Source: Gammaproteobacteria bacterium (GTDB taxonomy: Bacteria; Pseudomonadota; Gammaproteobacteria; Thiohalomonadales; Thiohalomonadaceae). From it: DNA of 64,000 bases. Both the position numbers and the translations under genes were made by a program. Positions 35,976 through 44,272 of the stretch are shown one piece after another. The notes under the pieces are model-generated. The model ran no database searches, had not been told where the DNA came from, and saw only the letters and a program-made list of their open reading frames with translations. The first letter of the stretch is position 1; every line of letters begins with the position of its first letter. The DNA lies in NCBI GenBank assembly GCA_023228645.1, contig JALOAT010000013.1:1-64000 (forward strand), read 5' to 3'.

Positions 35976-37007
35976 TCAAAATTCAATTGAAACCGCCGCC
36001 GCTTCCACACCTTTCTGGCCATCACGACCGAAGGCAGCCAGCAAGCGATGCGCGACATTTTCCCAGTGGTCCTTGCCTTCGGAAACCACCTGCGTCAGCA
36101 CGCCCGCATTGCCGCCGAGCCAGGCCTCGTAGGCTCGCGCCAGCGAGGGAAACAGGGAACGGCGCATACCTGTGAGATTGGCGAAGAAAAAGTGGATGGA
36201 AGGCACGGCCTCGCGTGTCATCAGGGCAGGAAGGGTCACCAGGCAATCGGCCAGGTGGTCGCGCACGGCGCGTGCCGTGTATTCGGCGCGGGAGCGAAAC
36301 ACACCGGCGAGCAGTTTTTCCCAACCTGCGCCCAGGCGACGCCCGGCTTCCACTTCGCCCATCTCGTGCAGGATCACGCTGTCGATCTCGCGATCGGTCA
36401 TGGCGTCGAGGGCCGCCGTGAAATTTCCCTCGAAATCGTAATGGGCGACCGCCCGGCCCATGGCATTGTCCCGCTTGTGCCAGCGCCATTCCTCCAGGCG
36501 TTCCCACAGCGTGCGTTGCAGGGATTCGCGCCGCACGAATACCGTCTCGCCGATACTCATGGCCGGTGGTGCGGTGATGTCGCGGGCATATTCGCGTCCT
36601 GCGACATAAACGTGCAGGCCGTCGAGGATTTCCTCCCGTTGCAGATCGGCGAGAAAAAAAAGCGGCTTGGCGTAGTTGCCGTAGCCACCGCTGTAGACCA
36701 GCCCCTCCATGGTGAGCAACGCATTCAACTCATCGGTTGCGAAGGGATCCAGTTCACGGCTGGCGAAGGGAATCCGCGCAAATTCCGCATCTTCCAGCCC
36801 GTGCCACAGGTGCTCGCGTTCTACCAGCCATTGGCCGAGTTCCTTGTCGGGCAGGGAATCGCCATAGCCGAAGCCGCGCTCCCAGCGGAAATACTCACGC
36901 ATCTTGAGCAGATAGATGCAAAGGGAATAATCGCGAGCGAACAGGGCGTCCGAGATGTGACAGTTGTGCTGTACGCTGGCGCGCAGGCGGGCGAATTCGG
37001 GCGTCAT
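35976..37007 (-). CDS. conserved protein, possibly DsrS-like
   Basis: The 343-aa protein has no signal peptide or membrane segment and is helical. Notable stretches are DYSLCIYLLKMREYFRWERG near 27 and IDSVILHEMGEVEAGRRLGAGW near 200, where the HEMGE could be a metal-site-like motif. I recall similar proteins described as Sfum_1244 family. The size and solubility resemble DsrS of the Allochromatium dsr cluster, but I cannot confirm that. The start at 37007 follows conserved-looking residues, and the longer frame overlaps the divergent gene. Confidence 0.6.
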   Translation of the reverse strand: MTPEFARLRASVQHNCHISDALFARDYSLCIYLLKMREYFRWERGFGYGDSLPDKELGQWLVEREHLWHGLEDAEFARIPFASRELDPFATDELNALLTMEGLVYSGGYGNYAKPLFFLADLQREEILDGLHVYVAGREYARDITAPPAMSIGETVFVRRESLQRTLWERLEEWRWHKRDNAMGRAVAHYDFEGNFTAALDAMTDREIDSVILHEMGEVEAGRRLGAGWEKLLAGVFRSRAEYTARAVRDHLADCLVTLPALMTREAVPSIHFFFANLTGMRRSLFPSLARAYEAWLGGNAGVLTQVVSEGKDHWENVAHRLLAAFGRDGQKGVEAAAVSIEF

Positions 37008-37123
37008 TGATGGCCTCGGATGGAATTGCTTGGCCAGCCGGTAATTGCCAAGTAAAATCCTTGGATATTTCAACACTAGCATGGCGGATCGGCACTGCCA
37101 ATCCGCCCGGGAGAGAACACGCA

Positions 37124-37711
37124 ATGCGCGTACGCAGCCGCTGGTACAAGAAGGACAAATCCGTTTCCATCGATGAGATCGCGGGTGCACTTGCCTTCGT
37201 TGCCTGGCGCATCGGCCAGAACGCAGTGAACAAGATGTACAACGCCGGCTTCAACTACCGCTCCAACGTACAGCAGCTGGCGGTCATCGGCGAGATCCTC
37301 ATCTTCCTCATCCAGGTGACCGATCGCCTGGCCTACGAAGAACTGGAAGAGGACGACCGCGTACGCTTCGTCACCGAATTGGCACGCCGTCTCGCCGGCA
37401 CACTGGCCGACAACATGAGCGACGAGGCCGGCCCCGGTGACTACCGCGCCCCCTTCATCGAGCGCCTCAACGAGCGTGCCGAGGCCTACGCGGAGTTCGG
37501 CTTCACGGACGGCGAGCCCAGCTACCCCTTCCTGCGTTACCTGGGCACCTGTGTGGATCAGCTCATGGGCGGCCAGGAGAACAAGTGGGTCATCGAGCAA
37601 GTCATGGAAGTCGAGGCCCCCGCTGCGGTGAAGACCCTGCGCCGCGCGTTCCACAATTTACTGGAAGGCAAGAAACCCGAGGTGGAAGGTGAAGGCGGCA
37701 TGCCCGCCTGA
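37124..37711 (+). CDS. conserved protein of unknown function
   Basis: The 195-aa protein is soluble and mostly helical, with acidic surfaces (LEEDDRVRFVTELARRLAG) and no recognised motif. It starts at the ATG at 37124 with a GGGAGAG upstream and is divergent from the 343-aa protein, 116 bases apart. It is followed by tmk after 51 bases and could be in the same transcript. I cannot assign a function. Confidence 0.7.
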   Translation: MRVRSRWYKKDKSVSIDEIAGALAFVAWRIGQNAVNKMYNAGFNYRSNVQQLAVIGEILIFLIQVTDRLAYEELEEDDRVRFVTELARRLAGTLADNMSDEAGPGDYRAPFIERLNERAEAYAEFGFTDGEPSYPFLRYLGTCVDQLMGGQENKWVIEQVMEVEAPAAVKTLRRAFHNLLEGKKPEVEGEGGMPA

Positions 37712-37762
37712 AGCCGGCGAGCGGGTGATACCATAACGCCCGTTTTTGAACGGGGACCCTGC

Positions 37763-38386
37763 ATGCGCGGACGATTCATCACCCTCGAAGGCCTCGAGGG
37801 CAGCGGCAAGAGCACCAACCTCGCCCATCTGAAGGCTCGGCTCGAAGCGGCCGGCAAGCCCGTGCGGGTGACCCGTGAGCCGGGCGGCACGCCCATCGGC
37901 GAGCAGGTTCGCGAGCTGCTGCTCGATCACCGCAACGACGGCATGCACCCGGACACCGAGCTGCTGCTCATGTTCGCGGCCCGCGCCCAGCACCTGCAGC
38001 AGGTCATCCTGCCGGCGCTGGAGGCGGGCACCTGGGTGGTCTCCGATCGCTTTACCGACGCCAGCTACGCCTACCAGGGTGGCGGCCGGGGCATGCCCGA
38101 GGAGCGCATCGCCGCCCTGGAGGCCTTCGTGCAGGGCGGGCTGCAACCGGATCTCACCCTCGTCCTCGATCTGCCCGTAGCCACCGGCCTCGAACGGGCA
38201 GGCAAGCGCTCGGCACCCGACCGCTTCGAGCGCGAGCAGGCGGAATTCTTCGAGCGTGTACGTGCCGTATACCTGGCCCGCGCCCGGCGCTGGCCGGCGC
38301 GCTACCGGGTCATCGATGCAGGGCGGCCGCTGCCCGAGGTCATGGCCCAGCTCGACGCCGTCATCGACGAAGTGCTGCACCCATGA
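37763..38386 (+). CDS. tmk: thymidylate kinase
   Basis: The 207-aa enzyme phosphorylates dTMP to dTDP. It has the P-loop ITLEGLEGSGKSTN, the dTMP-binding TREPGGTPIGEQVRELL and the DRFTDASYAYQGGGRG block. Length is usual. It overlaps holB by four bases, an arrangement common in gammaproteobacteria. Confidence 0.96.
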   Translation: MRGRFITLEGLEGSGKSTNLAHLKARLEAAGKPVRVTREPGGTPIGEQVRELLLDHRNDGMHPDTELLLMFAARAQHLQQVILPALEAGTWVVSDRFTDASYAYQGGGRGMPEERIAALEAFVQGGLQPDLTLVLDLPVATGLERAGKRSAPDRFEREQAEFFERVRAVYLARARRWPARYRVIDAGRPLPEVMAQLDAVIDEVLHP

Positions 38387-39396
38387 GCGACCTGCCCCAG
38401 CCCTTCCCCTGGCAGGAGGACGTCTGGCAATCCCTACTGCGTCGCGCCGGTGCGGGACGGCTGCCCCATGCGCTGCTGTTCGCAGGCCCCGCAGGTCTCG
38501 GCAAGCGCCGGCTGGCGGAGGCCTTCGCCGCCCGCCTGCTGTGCGAGAGCGCTGACGCACAGCGCGCCTGTGGGCACTGCCGCGGTTGTCATCTGCACGC
38601 GGCCGGTAACCATCCCGATCTGCTGCGCGTGTATCCGGCGGAGGAGGGCAAGGACCTCACCATCGGCCAGATCCGCGAGGCGACCGCCTTCCAGGAACTC
38701 AAGCCCCAGTACGCGCCCCACAAGGTCATCGTGCTCGCGCCCGCCGAACGCATGAACGACAGTGCCGCCAACGCCCTGTTGAAGACCCTGGAAGAACCGG
38801 CGGCGGGGACCTTGCTGCTGCTGGTGAGCGACCGGCCCGCGGCGCTGCTGCCCACCATCCGCAGCCGCTGTCAGATCATCCAGCTCCGCCCCGTACACAC
38901 CGATGCAGGCGCGCTGCATTGGTTACAGGCGCAGCTACCCGGCGGCATGGATGCGGCACAGGTCCTGGCATTGGCGGGCGGTGCACCGCTTGCTGCCGTG
39001 CAACTGGCCACCGGCGGCGGCGCCGAACGGCGTACGGCCATCATGCAGGGCCTGGCCGATGTCGCGCTGGGCGGTGCGATCTCATCCGCAGCCAGCGGCT
39101 GGGTAAGCGGGGGCGCCGAGGCGGCGGTGCACTGGGCCTACGTCACAGTTTGTGAACTCATTCGCGTGAAAGCGGCGGGTGAAGGCGCGGCGATGGCCGC
39201 CGATGATGAACTGCGGCGTTTGCAGGCGATGGCGGACTCGGTAGACTTAACGCGACTGTACCGGGTACTCGACCGGCTGCAGGAGGCGCCGCGCCTTCTG
39301 CGCGGCCACGCTAACCCGCAACTTGTGCTCGAAGAGATTCTCATCCACTGGGCAACGGTTTTCCCGCGGCCCAGGACCATGGCGCGATCGAGGTAG
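38383..39396 (+). CDS. holB: DNA polymerase III subunit delta'
   Basis: The 337-aa clamp-loader subunit has a modified Walker A (FAGPAGLGKRRLAEAFA), a zinc site (CESADAQRACGHCRGC) and the LLKTLEEPAAGTLLLLVS sensor region. As in other delta' subunits the P-loop is altered, in line with no ATP hydrolysis. It lies in the tmk-holB-pilZ-tatD order. Confidence 0.93.
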   Translation: MSDLPQPFPWQEDVWQSLLRRAGAGRLPHALLFAGPAGLGKRRLAEAFAARLLCESADAQRACGHCRGCHLHAAGNHPDLLRVYPAEEGKDLTIGQIREATAFQELKPQYAPHKVIVLAPAERMNDSAANALLKTLEEPAAGTLLLLVSDRPAALLPTIRSRCQIIQLRPVHTDAGALHWLQAQLPGGMDAAQVLALAGGAPLAAVQLATGGGAERRTAIMQGLADVALGGAISSAASGWVSGGAEAAVHWAYVTVCELIRVKAAGEGAAMAADDELRRLQAMADSVDLTRLYRVLDRLQEAPRLLRGHANPQLVLEEILIHWATVFPRPRTMARSR

Positions 39397-39400
39397 ACCG

Positions 39401-39754
39401 ATGCAATCAGCAATGGCCGGACGCCAGGGTATCTTGTCCCTGACCATCAAGGACAAGAGTGCGCTGTACGCGGCCTACATGCCCTTCATCCGCAACGGCG
39501 GCCTGTTCATCCCCACCAACAAGCCCTATGACTTGGGGGATGAAGTATTCATGTTGCTCACCCTCATGGACGAGAGCGAAAAGCTGCCCGTCGCCGGCAA
39601 GATCGTCTGGATCACCCCCAAGGGCGCTCAGGGCAACCGCGCTGCGGGCATCGGCGTGCAGTTCTCCGACCAGGACGGCGGCGCGGCCCGCACCAAGATC
39701 GAAACCTACCTGGCCGGCGCCCTCAAGTCCGATCGCCAGACCCACACCATGTAA
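39401..39754 (+). CDS. pilZ: PilZ-domain protein (type IV pilus PilZ type)
   Basis: The 117-aa protein is a short PilZ-like protein (GILSLTIKDKSALYAAYMPF, NGGLFIPTNKPYDLGDEVFMLLTL, then GKIVWITPKG). The arginine motif of c-di-GMP-binding PilZ domains is missing, as in the pilus PilZ that binds PilB instead. It lies four bases after holB, the standard place. GAGGTAG precedes the ATG at 39401. Confidence 0.92.
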   Translation: MQSAMAGRQGILSLTIKDKSALYAAYMPFIRNGGLFIPTNKPYDLGDEVFMLLTLMDESEKLPVAGKIVWITPKGAQGNRAAGIGVQFSDQDGGAARTKIETYLAGALKSDRQTHTM

Positions 39755-39777
39755 GCTGCGCCGCGCGCGCCCTCCCC

Positions 39778-40572
39778 ATGACTGCCTTGCTCGTCGACAG
39801 CCATTGTCATCTCGATCGTCTTGATTGCGCCCCGTTCGGCGGCAGCCTGGAGGGCGTGCTGGCCCATGCGCGCGAGCAGGGCGTCGGCTGGTTCCTGTGC
39901 GTGTCCATCGACATGGACAATGCGCCCGTAGTGCGCGAGCTCGCCGAACGCCATGAAAACGTGTTTGCCACCGTCGGCATACACCCCAACGAACCACTCG
40001 CCGACGAGCCCGACGTAGCGACCCTGGTCGCCATGACCGCACACCCGTGCATCGTCGGCATCGGCGAAACCGGGCTCGACTACTTCCGCAGCGAAGGCGA
40101 TCTGGAATGGCAGCGCGAGCGCTTCCGCCGCCACATCGCCGCCGCGCGCCAGGTGGGCAAGCCGCTCATCGTGCATTCCCGCGATGCCAAGGAAGACACC
40201 CTCAAGGTACTGGAGGAGGCGGGGGCCGCTGAGGTGGGCGGGGTGATGCACTGCTTCGTGGACGACTGGACCACGGCGGAGCGCGCCATGGAGTTGGGCT
40301 TCTACATCTCGTTTTCGGGGATCGTCACCTTCCGTACCGCCGATGCCCTGCGTGAGGTGGCCAGGCGCGTGCCGCTGGATCGCCTGCTGGTGGAAACCGA
40401 TTCCCCCTATCTCGCCCCCGTGCCGCACCGCGGCAAGGGCAACGTGCCGGGCTATGTGCGCCACGTGGCGGAGCACATTGCCGAACTGCGCGGTCTGCCC
40501 TTCGAGGCCCTGGCCGAACAGACCACCGAAAATTTCTTCCGGCTATTCTCGGCGGCCACGCGGGTTTGGTAG
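39778..40572 (+). CDS. TatD-family metal-dependent hydrolase
   Basis: The 264-aa protein has the amidohydrolase features of TatD/YcfH: DSHCHLD at the start, IGETGLDYF near 85, VHSRDAKED near 133, MHCFVDDW near 155 and ETDSPYLAPVPHRGK near 205. These proteins are nucleases or hydrolases with two metals. The last eight codons overlap the first unit of the tandem palindromic repeat, so the repeat may have supplied the C-terminus. Confidence 0.92.
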   Translation: MTALLVDSHCHLDRLDCAPFGGSLEGVLAHAREQGVGWFLCVSIDMDNAPVVRELAERHENVFATVGIHPNEPLADEPDVATLVAMTAHPCIVGIGETGLDYFRSEGDLEWQRERFRRHIAAARQVGKPLIVHSRDAKEDTLKVLEEAGAAEVGGVMHCFVDDWTTAERAMELGFYISFSGIVTFRTADALREVARRVPLDRLLVETDSPYLAPVPHRGKGNVPGYVRHVAEHIAELRGLPFEALAEQTTENFFRLFSAATRVW

Positions 40573-40965
40573 GTCACGTTGCGAAGCTACGTGACCTCTT
40601 CGAACCGCGGCTGTCACGTAGGCGCTGCGCACCAACGTGACCTACGGCTGTTCGCGGCGGCCGTGCGGGTTTGGTAGGTCACGTTGCGAAGCTACGTGAC
40701 ATCTTCGAACCGCGGTTGTCACGTAGGCGCTGCGCGCCAACGTGACCTACGGCTGTTCGCGGCGGCCGTGCGGGTTTGGTAGGTCACGTTGCGAAGCTAC
40801 GTGACATCTTCGAACCGCGGTTGTCACGTAGGCGCTGCGCGCCAACGTGTCTACGGCTGTTCGCGGCGGCCGTGCGGGTTTGGTAGGTCACGTTGCGAAG
40901 CTTCGTGACATCTTCGGACCGCGGCTGTCACGTAGGCGCTGCGCGCCAACGTATCTACGGCCTCG
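40546..40965. repeat. four tandem 105-base units of paired palindromes
   Basis: The block GGGTTTGGTAGGTCACG begins at 40562, 40667, 40772 and 40876 (periods 105, 105 and 104). Each unit holds two hairpins: one around GCGAAGC and one around GGCGCTGCGC, with GTCACGT/ACGTGAC arms. The first unit starts inside tatD. Units 2 and 3 are nearly identical, while 1 and 4 differ at several bases. Single copies occur at 15984, 19258 and 35838. Confidence 0.92.
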
Positions 40966-41003
40966 GCGCCCTTCGCGTCTTTGCGTTGGGCCGTTTTCTT
41001 CCC

Positions 41004-42065
41004 TCACGCCGTATGTTCCTGCTTGATCGCCATGAGGCCGCCCTTGAGGACGTGGGCGTCGAAACCGCGTTCGGAGAGCAGGTAGGCCGCCGAGGAACTG
41101 CGTCGCCCGGTGTCGCAATAGACGATGTATTTCCTGCCCTTGTCCAGGGCCGGCGCCTTGATACGCAGCAGATACAGCGGCACGTGCAGGCTGCCCGGGA
41201 TGGCGTAGTTCTTGTGCTCGTTCTCCAGTCGCACGTCCAGCCACACCGCGCCCTTTCTAACCAGTTCCTGCGCCTGTTCGAAGTTGACCGATGACAGGAT
41301 CGGCGCCTTCAGCAAGGCCTCGAAATCCGCCTTGCCCAGACGCATGAGGGTGCCGTCCGTGAGCATGGTGACATTGGCGTTGCGCCGTGCGCCCGAAATG
41401 AGCGCCTCTTCGCCGAAGCTCGCGCCGGCGTCCAGCTCGGCCAGCTTGATCACCTTGTCGCTCTTGCTGGCATCACGGGTGACCAGGCAGCGGCCCTTGC
41501 TCATGTAATAGTAATAATCCCCTTCATCGCCCTGACGGATGATGACCTCACCGGCCTTGACCGGCACCGGCTGCATGCGCATGAACATGGCCTGGATGTT
41601 GGTCGGCGGGATGCGGTGGAACAGGCTCGAACGCAGGATGTTGGTCATCCAGTCCGTATCGTCCGCGTCGTTCTGCTCCTCGATCTCCGTCACCATGTAG
41701 CCGGCGTTCTGATCCCAGGTGAGCAGGATGTCGAGCAGGTCGTTGTCGATACGCAGGAATTCGATATTGGTCCTGGCCGTGGCCGTGGCCTGGCGCGGCC
41801 GATGGTGGTCCAGGGGGAAACGTGCGGCCTGGCTACCCCCGACGACGACCTTCTCACCGGTGCCGTCCGCCAGCCCGATTTCACCGGCGATCAGATAAAA
41901 CGAGTAGTTATCGTTGTCGTCCGCCTGGAACAACTGACGCCCAGCTGAAAGGGTCTCGACGTAGGTCTTGTCGGCAAGGTCACGCAGGTTGTCCTGGGTG
42001 AGCTGGCTCACGGGGATGAGTTGGCGCAAGACCTGGAGACTGACCCGTTTCTTTTCTTCGGCCAT
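41004..42065 (-). CDS. double cNMP-binding domain / rhodanese fusion protein
   Basis: The 353-aa cytoplasmic protein has a first, degenerate cyclic-nucleotide-like domain (about 15-125), a second full one (about 150-250, with GDEGDYYYYMSKG and GASFGEEALISGARRNANV) and a rhodanese domain (about 255-350) with active-site CDTGRRS. It lacks a DNA-binding or kinase output. It may couple second-messenger levels to sulfur transfer. The gene stands alone between the repeat array and an aminotransferase gene. Confidence 0.85.
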   Translation of the reverse strand: MAEEKKRVSLQVLRQLIPVSQLTQDNLRDLADKTYVETLSAGRQLFQADDNDNYSFYLIAGEIGLADGTGEKVVVGGSQAARFPLDHHRPRQATATARTNIEFLRIDNDLLDILLTWDQNAGYMVTEIEEQNDADDTDWMTNILRSSLFHRIPPTNIQAMFMRMQPVPVKAGEVIIRQGDEGDYYYYMSKGRCLVTRDASKSDKVIKLAELDAGASFGEEALISGARRNANVTMLTDGTLMRLGKADFEALLKAPILSSVNFEQAQELVRKGAVWLDVRLENEHKNYAIPGSLHVPLYLLRIKAPALDKGRKYIVYCDTGRRSSSAAYLLSERGFDAHVLKGGLMAIKQEHTA

Positions 42066-42131
42066 TCGTCGAGACGGTTTGGAGGGGAGGGGGGAAGTTC
42101 GCGAAATGCTATCACCCCAGGCGCATGCCGC

Positions 42132-43271
42132 TCAAACCGGGGCTCGACATGCCGTAATGGCATCCAGTGCTTGCACGATGGCGGACGGTTCGGTGTAGAA
42201 ATGGGGTGACAGCCGCACGCCGCCGCCACGCAGGGCGCACACCACCTGCTGCGCACGCAGGTGCTCGAACAGCGCCTCGGGCGCGCAGTCCGGGCGCCGC
42301 AGGGTGACGATACCGGCGCGGCGCACCGGGTCCTCGGGGGTGAGCAGCGTCCAGCCTTCACGTCGACAATGCTCCACGATGACGTCGATGCGTTCGGCCA
42401 CCAGGGACTCGACGCGGGACACGCCCACCTCCAGCAGCAGCGACAGGCTGGCCTGCAGGGCGTGGACACCGAGCATGTTGGGACTACCGCATTCGAAGCG
42501 CCGCGCGCTCGCGGCCAGGACCCAGTCGCGGCGCTCGTAGTCGCCCGGGTGCTCGACCATATGCCAGCCGTATTCGAACAACCGCAGGCGCTCGCGCAAC
42601 GCAGGGCGGCACCAGAACACCCCGAGGCCTTCCGGTCCGAGCAGCCACTTATGACCGTCCGCCGTCAGGAAATCGATACCGAATGCCTCCACGTCCATGG
42701 GCAGCACGCCCAGGCTTTGAATGGCGTCCACCACGAAGAGCGTGCCGCGCTGGCGGCAGGCCTGCCCCAGGCGCTCCAGGTCCATGCGCAGGCCCGAGGC
42801 GTACTGCACCGCACTGACCGCCAGCAGCCGGGTGCGGGTATCGGCGAGGGCGAGCAGGGCGCCTTCCGGGTCCGGCCCGGCGATGTTCGCGACCCGTACT
42901 TCCACCCCATGCGGCCGCAGGGACTCCCAGACGATGCGGTTGGAAGGAAACTCCTGGTCGGAGATCACGACGTTGTCACCCGGCGCCCAGTCCAGCCCAT
43001 GGGCGACGAAGGAAAGCCCTTCCGAGGTGTTCTTCACCAGGGCAACGTCGTCCAGGGAGGCCGCACCGATGAGCGCCCGCAGCTGTTCGCGCAAGCTGTT
43101 CTCCACGGTGATCCAGCGCGGGTAGTCGCGTGCCCCGACGCGGCAGTTTTCCTCGGCAAACCGGCTGACCGCATCACGGGTACGCCGGGGCCAGGGGGCC
43201 ACGGCGGCATGGTTCAGGTAGACGAGCCCGGGCTCCAGGGGAAATTCTTTGGCAAAAAGACTCGATTTCAC
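42132..43271 (-). CDS. class V aminotransferase (cysteine desulfurase-like)
   Basis: The 379-aa PLP enzyme has the lysine motif TADGHKWLLGPEGLG near residue 220 and SVQYASGLRMDLERLGQ and VVDAIQSLGVLP ahead of it, the family pattern. It lacks the extended loop cysteine of IscS/SufS that I can place with confidence, so it could be a desulfurase-like or other lyase. The GTG at 43271 is used. A TTG at 43313 is also possible, as the ribosome site is weak for both. Confidence 0.8.
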   Translation of the reverse strand: MKSSLFAKEFPLEPGLVYLNHAAVAPWPRRTRDAVSRFAEENCRVGARDYPRWITVENSLREQLRALIGAASLDDVALVKNTSEGLSFVAHGLDWAPGDNVVISDQEFPSNRIVWESLRPHGVEVRVANIAGPDPEGALLALADTRTRLLAVSAVQYASGLRMDLERLGQACRQRGTLFVVDAIQSLGVLPMDVEAFGIDFLTADGHKWLLGPEGLGVFWCRPALRERLRLFEYGWHMVEHPGDYERRDWVLAASARRFECGSPNMLGVHALQASLSLLLEVGVSRVESLVAERIDVIVEHCRREGWTLLTPEDPVRRAGIVTLRRPDCAPEALFEHLRAQQVVCALRGGGVRLSPHFYTEPSAIVQALDAITACRAPV

Positions 43272-43431
43272 TTTTAAAGCACTCTCTCGTGTCGCTTGAA
43301 CAAGTGCGCGCAACTTACTGGTGTAAAAGCAAATTACGAGCGCACGTGCGGGCCTGCGACAGGGGCGCCGTGCGCACTGCCTGCCACTATAGGCAAACCT
43401 GTCAGGTCCGCGTAGCGAAACATATATCTGC

Positions 43432-43460
43432 TTGACCGTATATTGATACAGGCATATATT
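43432..43460 (+). promoter_or_regulatory. sigma-70-type promoter of arsR, leaderless
   Basis: TTGACC at 43432-43437 and TATATT at 43455-43460 are separated by 17 bases. The expected transcription start is near 43467, two bases before the arsR ATG at 43469, so the message should be leaderless or nearly so. CATATAT repeats at 43421 and 43453 flank the promoter and may be ArsR contact sites. Confidence 0.6.
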
Positions 43461-43468
43461 TCCGCACC

Positions 43469-43822
43469 ATGAACGCCTTCGCCGACAGTTTCTTTCGCCT
43501 GCTGGCCGACCCGACCCGACTGCGCTGCCTGGTGCTAATGCAACGGGAGGGTGAACTCTGCGTGTGCGAGCTGACCCACGCCCTCGGCGAGATCCAGCCG
43601 AAGATCTCCCGGCACCTGGCCGCGCTGCGCGATGGCCGTCTGGTGCTGGACCGGCGCCAGGGCCAATGGGTTTTCTATCAAATCAGCCCCGAGCTACCGG
43701 CCTGGGCTGCCGAGGTGCTGGCCACCACCGCCCACGGCCTCCGGGACCAGGCCCCGTACAGCACCGATCACCAGAACCTCACCCAAATGCCCAATCGACC
43801 CGAGAGCCGCTGCTGCGGCTGA
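43469..43822 (+). CDS. arsR: ArsR-type arsenic-responsive repressor
   Basis: The 117-aa winged-helix protein has the metal motif ELCVCELTHAL near residue 30 (CxC, the As(III) site on the DNA-recognition region) and the recognition helix QPKISRHLAALRDGRLV. Extra cysteines end the protein (RCCG). It should repress this operon until arsenite binds. No ribosome site precedes it, in line with a leaderless start. Confidence 0.92.
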   Translation: MNAFADSFFRLLADPTRLRCLVLMQREGELCVCELTHALGEIQPKISRHLAALRDGRLVLDRRQGQWVFYQISPELPAWAAEVLATTAHGLRDQAPYSTDHQNLTQMPNRPESRCCG

Positions 43823-43831
43823 AAGGACCCC

Positions 43832-44272
43832 ATGGACACGCTGCACCTGTTGTTCCTTTGCACCGGCAATTCCTGCCGCTCCCAGATGGCCGAGGGCTGG
43901 GGCCGCCATTTCGGCGGCAACGCCATCGAGGTGCAGTCCGCCGGCATCGAGGCCCACGGCAAAAATCCGCGCGCCATCGCCGTGATGAGGGAGGCGGGCA
44001 TCGACATCTCGGGCCAGGAGTCCACCCGGCTCACCCCGGCCATGCTGGCGTGGGCCGACGTGGTGGTGACCGTGTGCGGCCATGCCGACGAGCACTGCCC
44101 GGTGCTGCCCGCCGGCACCCGCAAGATCCACTGGCCCCTTAACGACCCGGCCAAGGCCCAGGGCAGCGAGGAGGCGATCATGGCGGTGTTCCGCGCCACC
44201 CGCGACGACATCCGCGGTCGGGTGGAAGGGATCATGCGTCAACTGGCGAATGAACAGGGCGGTATTCGGTGA
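43832..44272 (+). CDS. arsC: arsenate reductase, low-molecular-weight phosphatase type
   Basis: The 146-aa enzyme reduces arsenate to arsenite. It has the phosphatase loop LCTGNSCRSQMAEGW at residues about 9-23, with Cys10 and Cys15, a cysteine pair in VVTVCGHADEHCPV near 82-89, and the downstream aspartate in WPLNDPAK. These fit the thioredoxin-coupled class. It follows arsR by nine bases and overlaps the transporter gene by four. Confidence 0.94.
   Translation: MDTLHLLFLCTGNSCRSQMAEGWGRHFGGNAIEVQSAGIEAHGKNPRAIAVMREAGIDISGQESTRLTPAMLAWADVVVTVCGHADEHCPVLPAGTRKIHWPLNDPAKAQGSEEAIMAVFRATRDDIRGRVEGIMRQLANEQGGIR

Noticed and set aside
40546..40965. Possible CRISPR array, given the Cas6-like protein nearby
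   Set aside because: The units are direct 105-base copies with no variable spacers, and the inner palindromes match single copies elsewhere. This is a tandem repeat, not a CRISPR.
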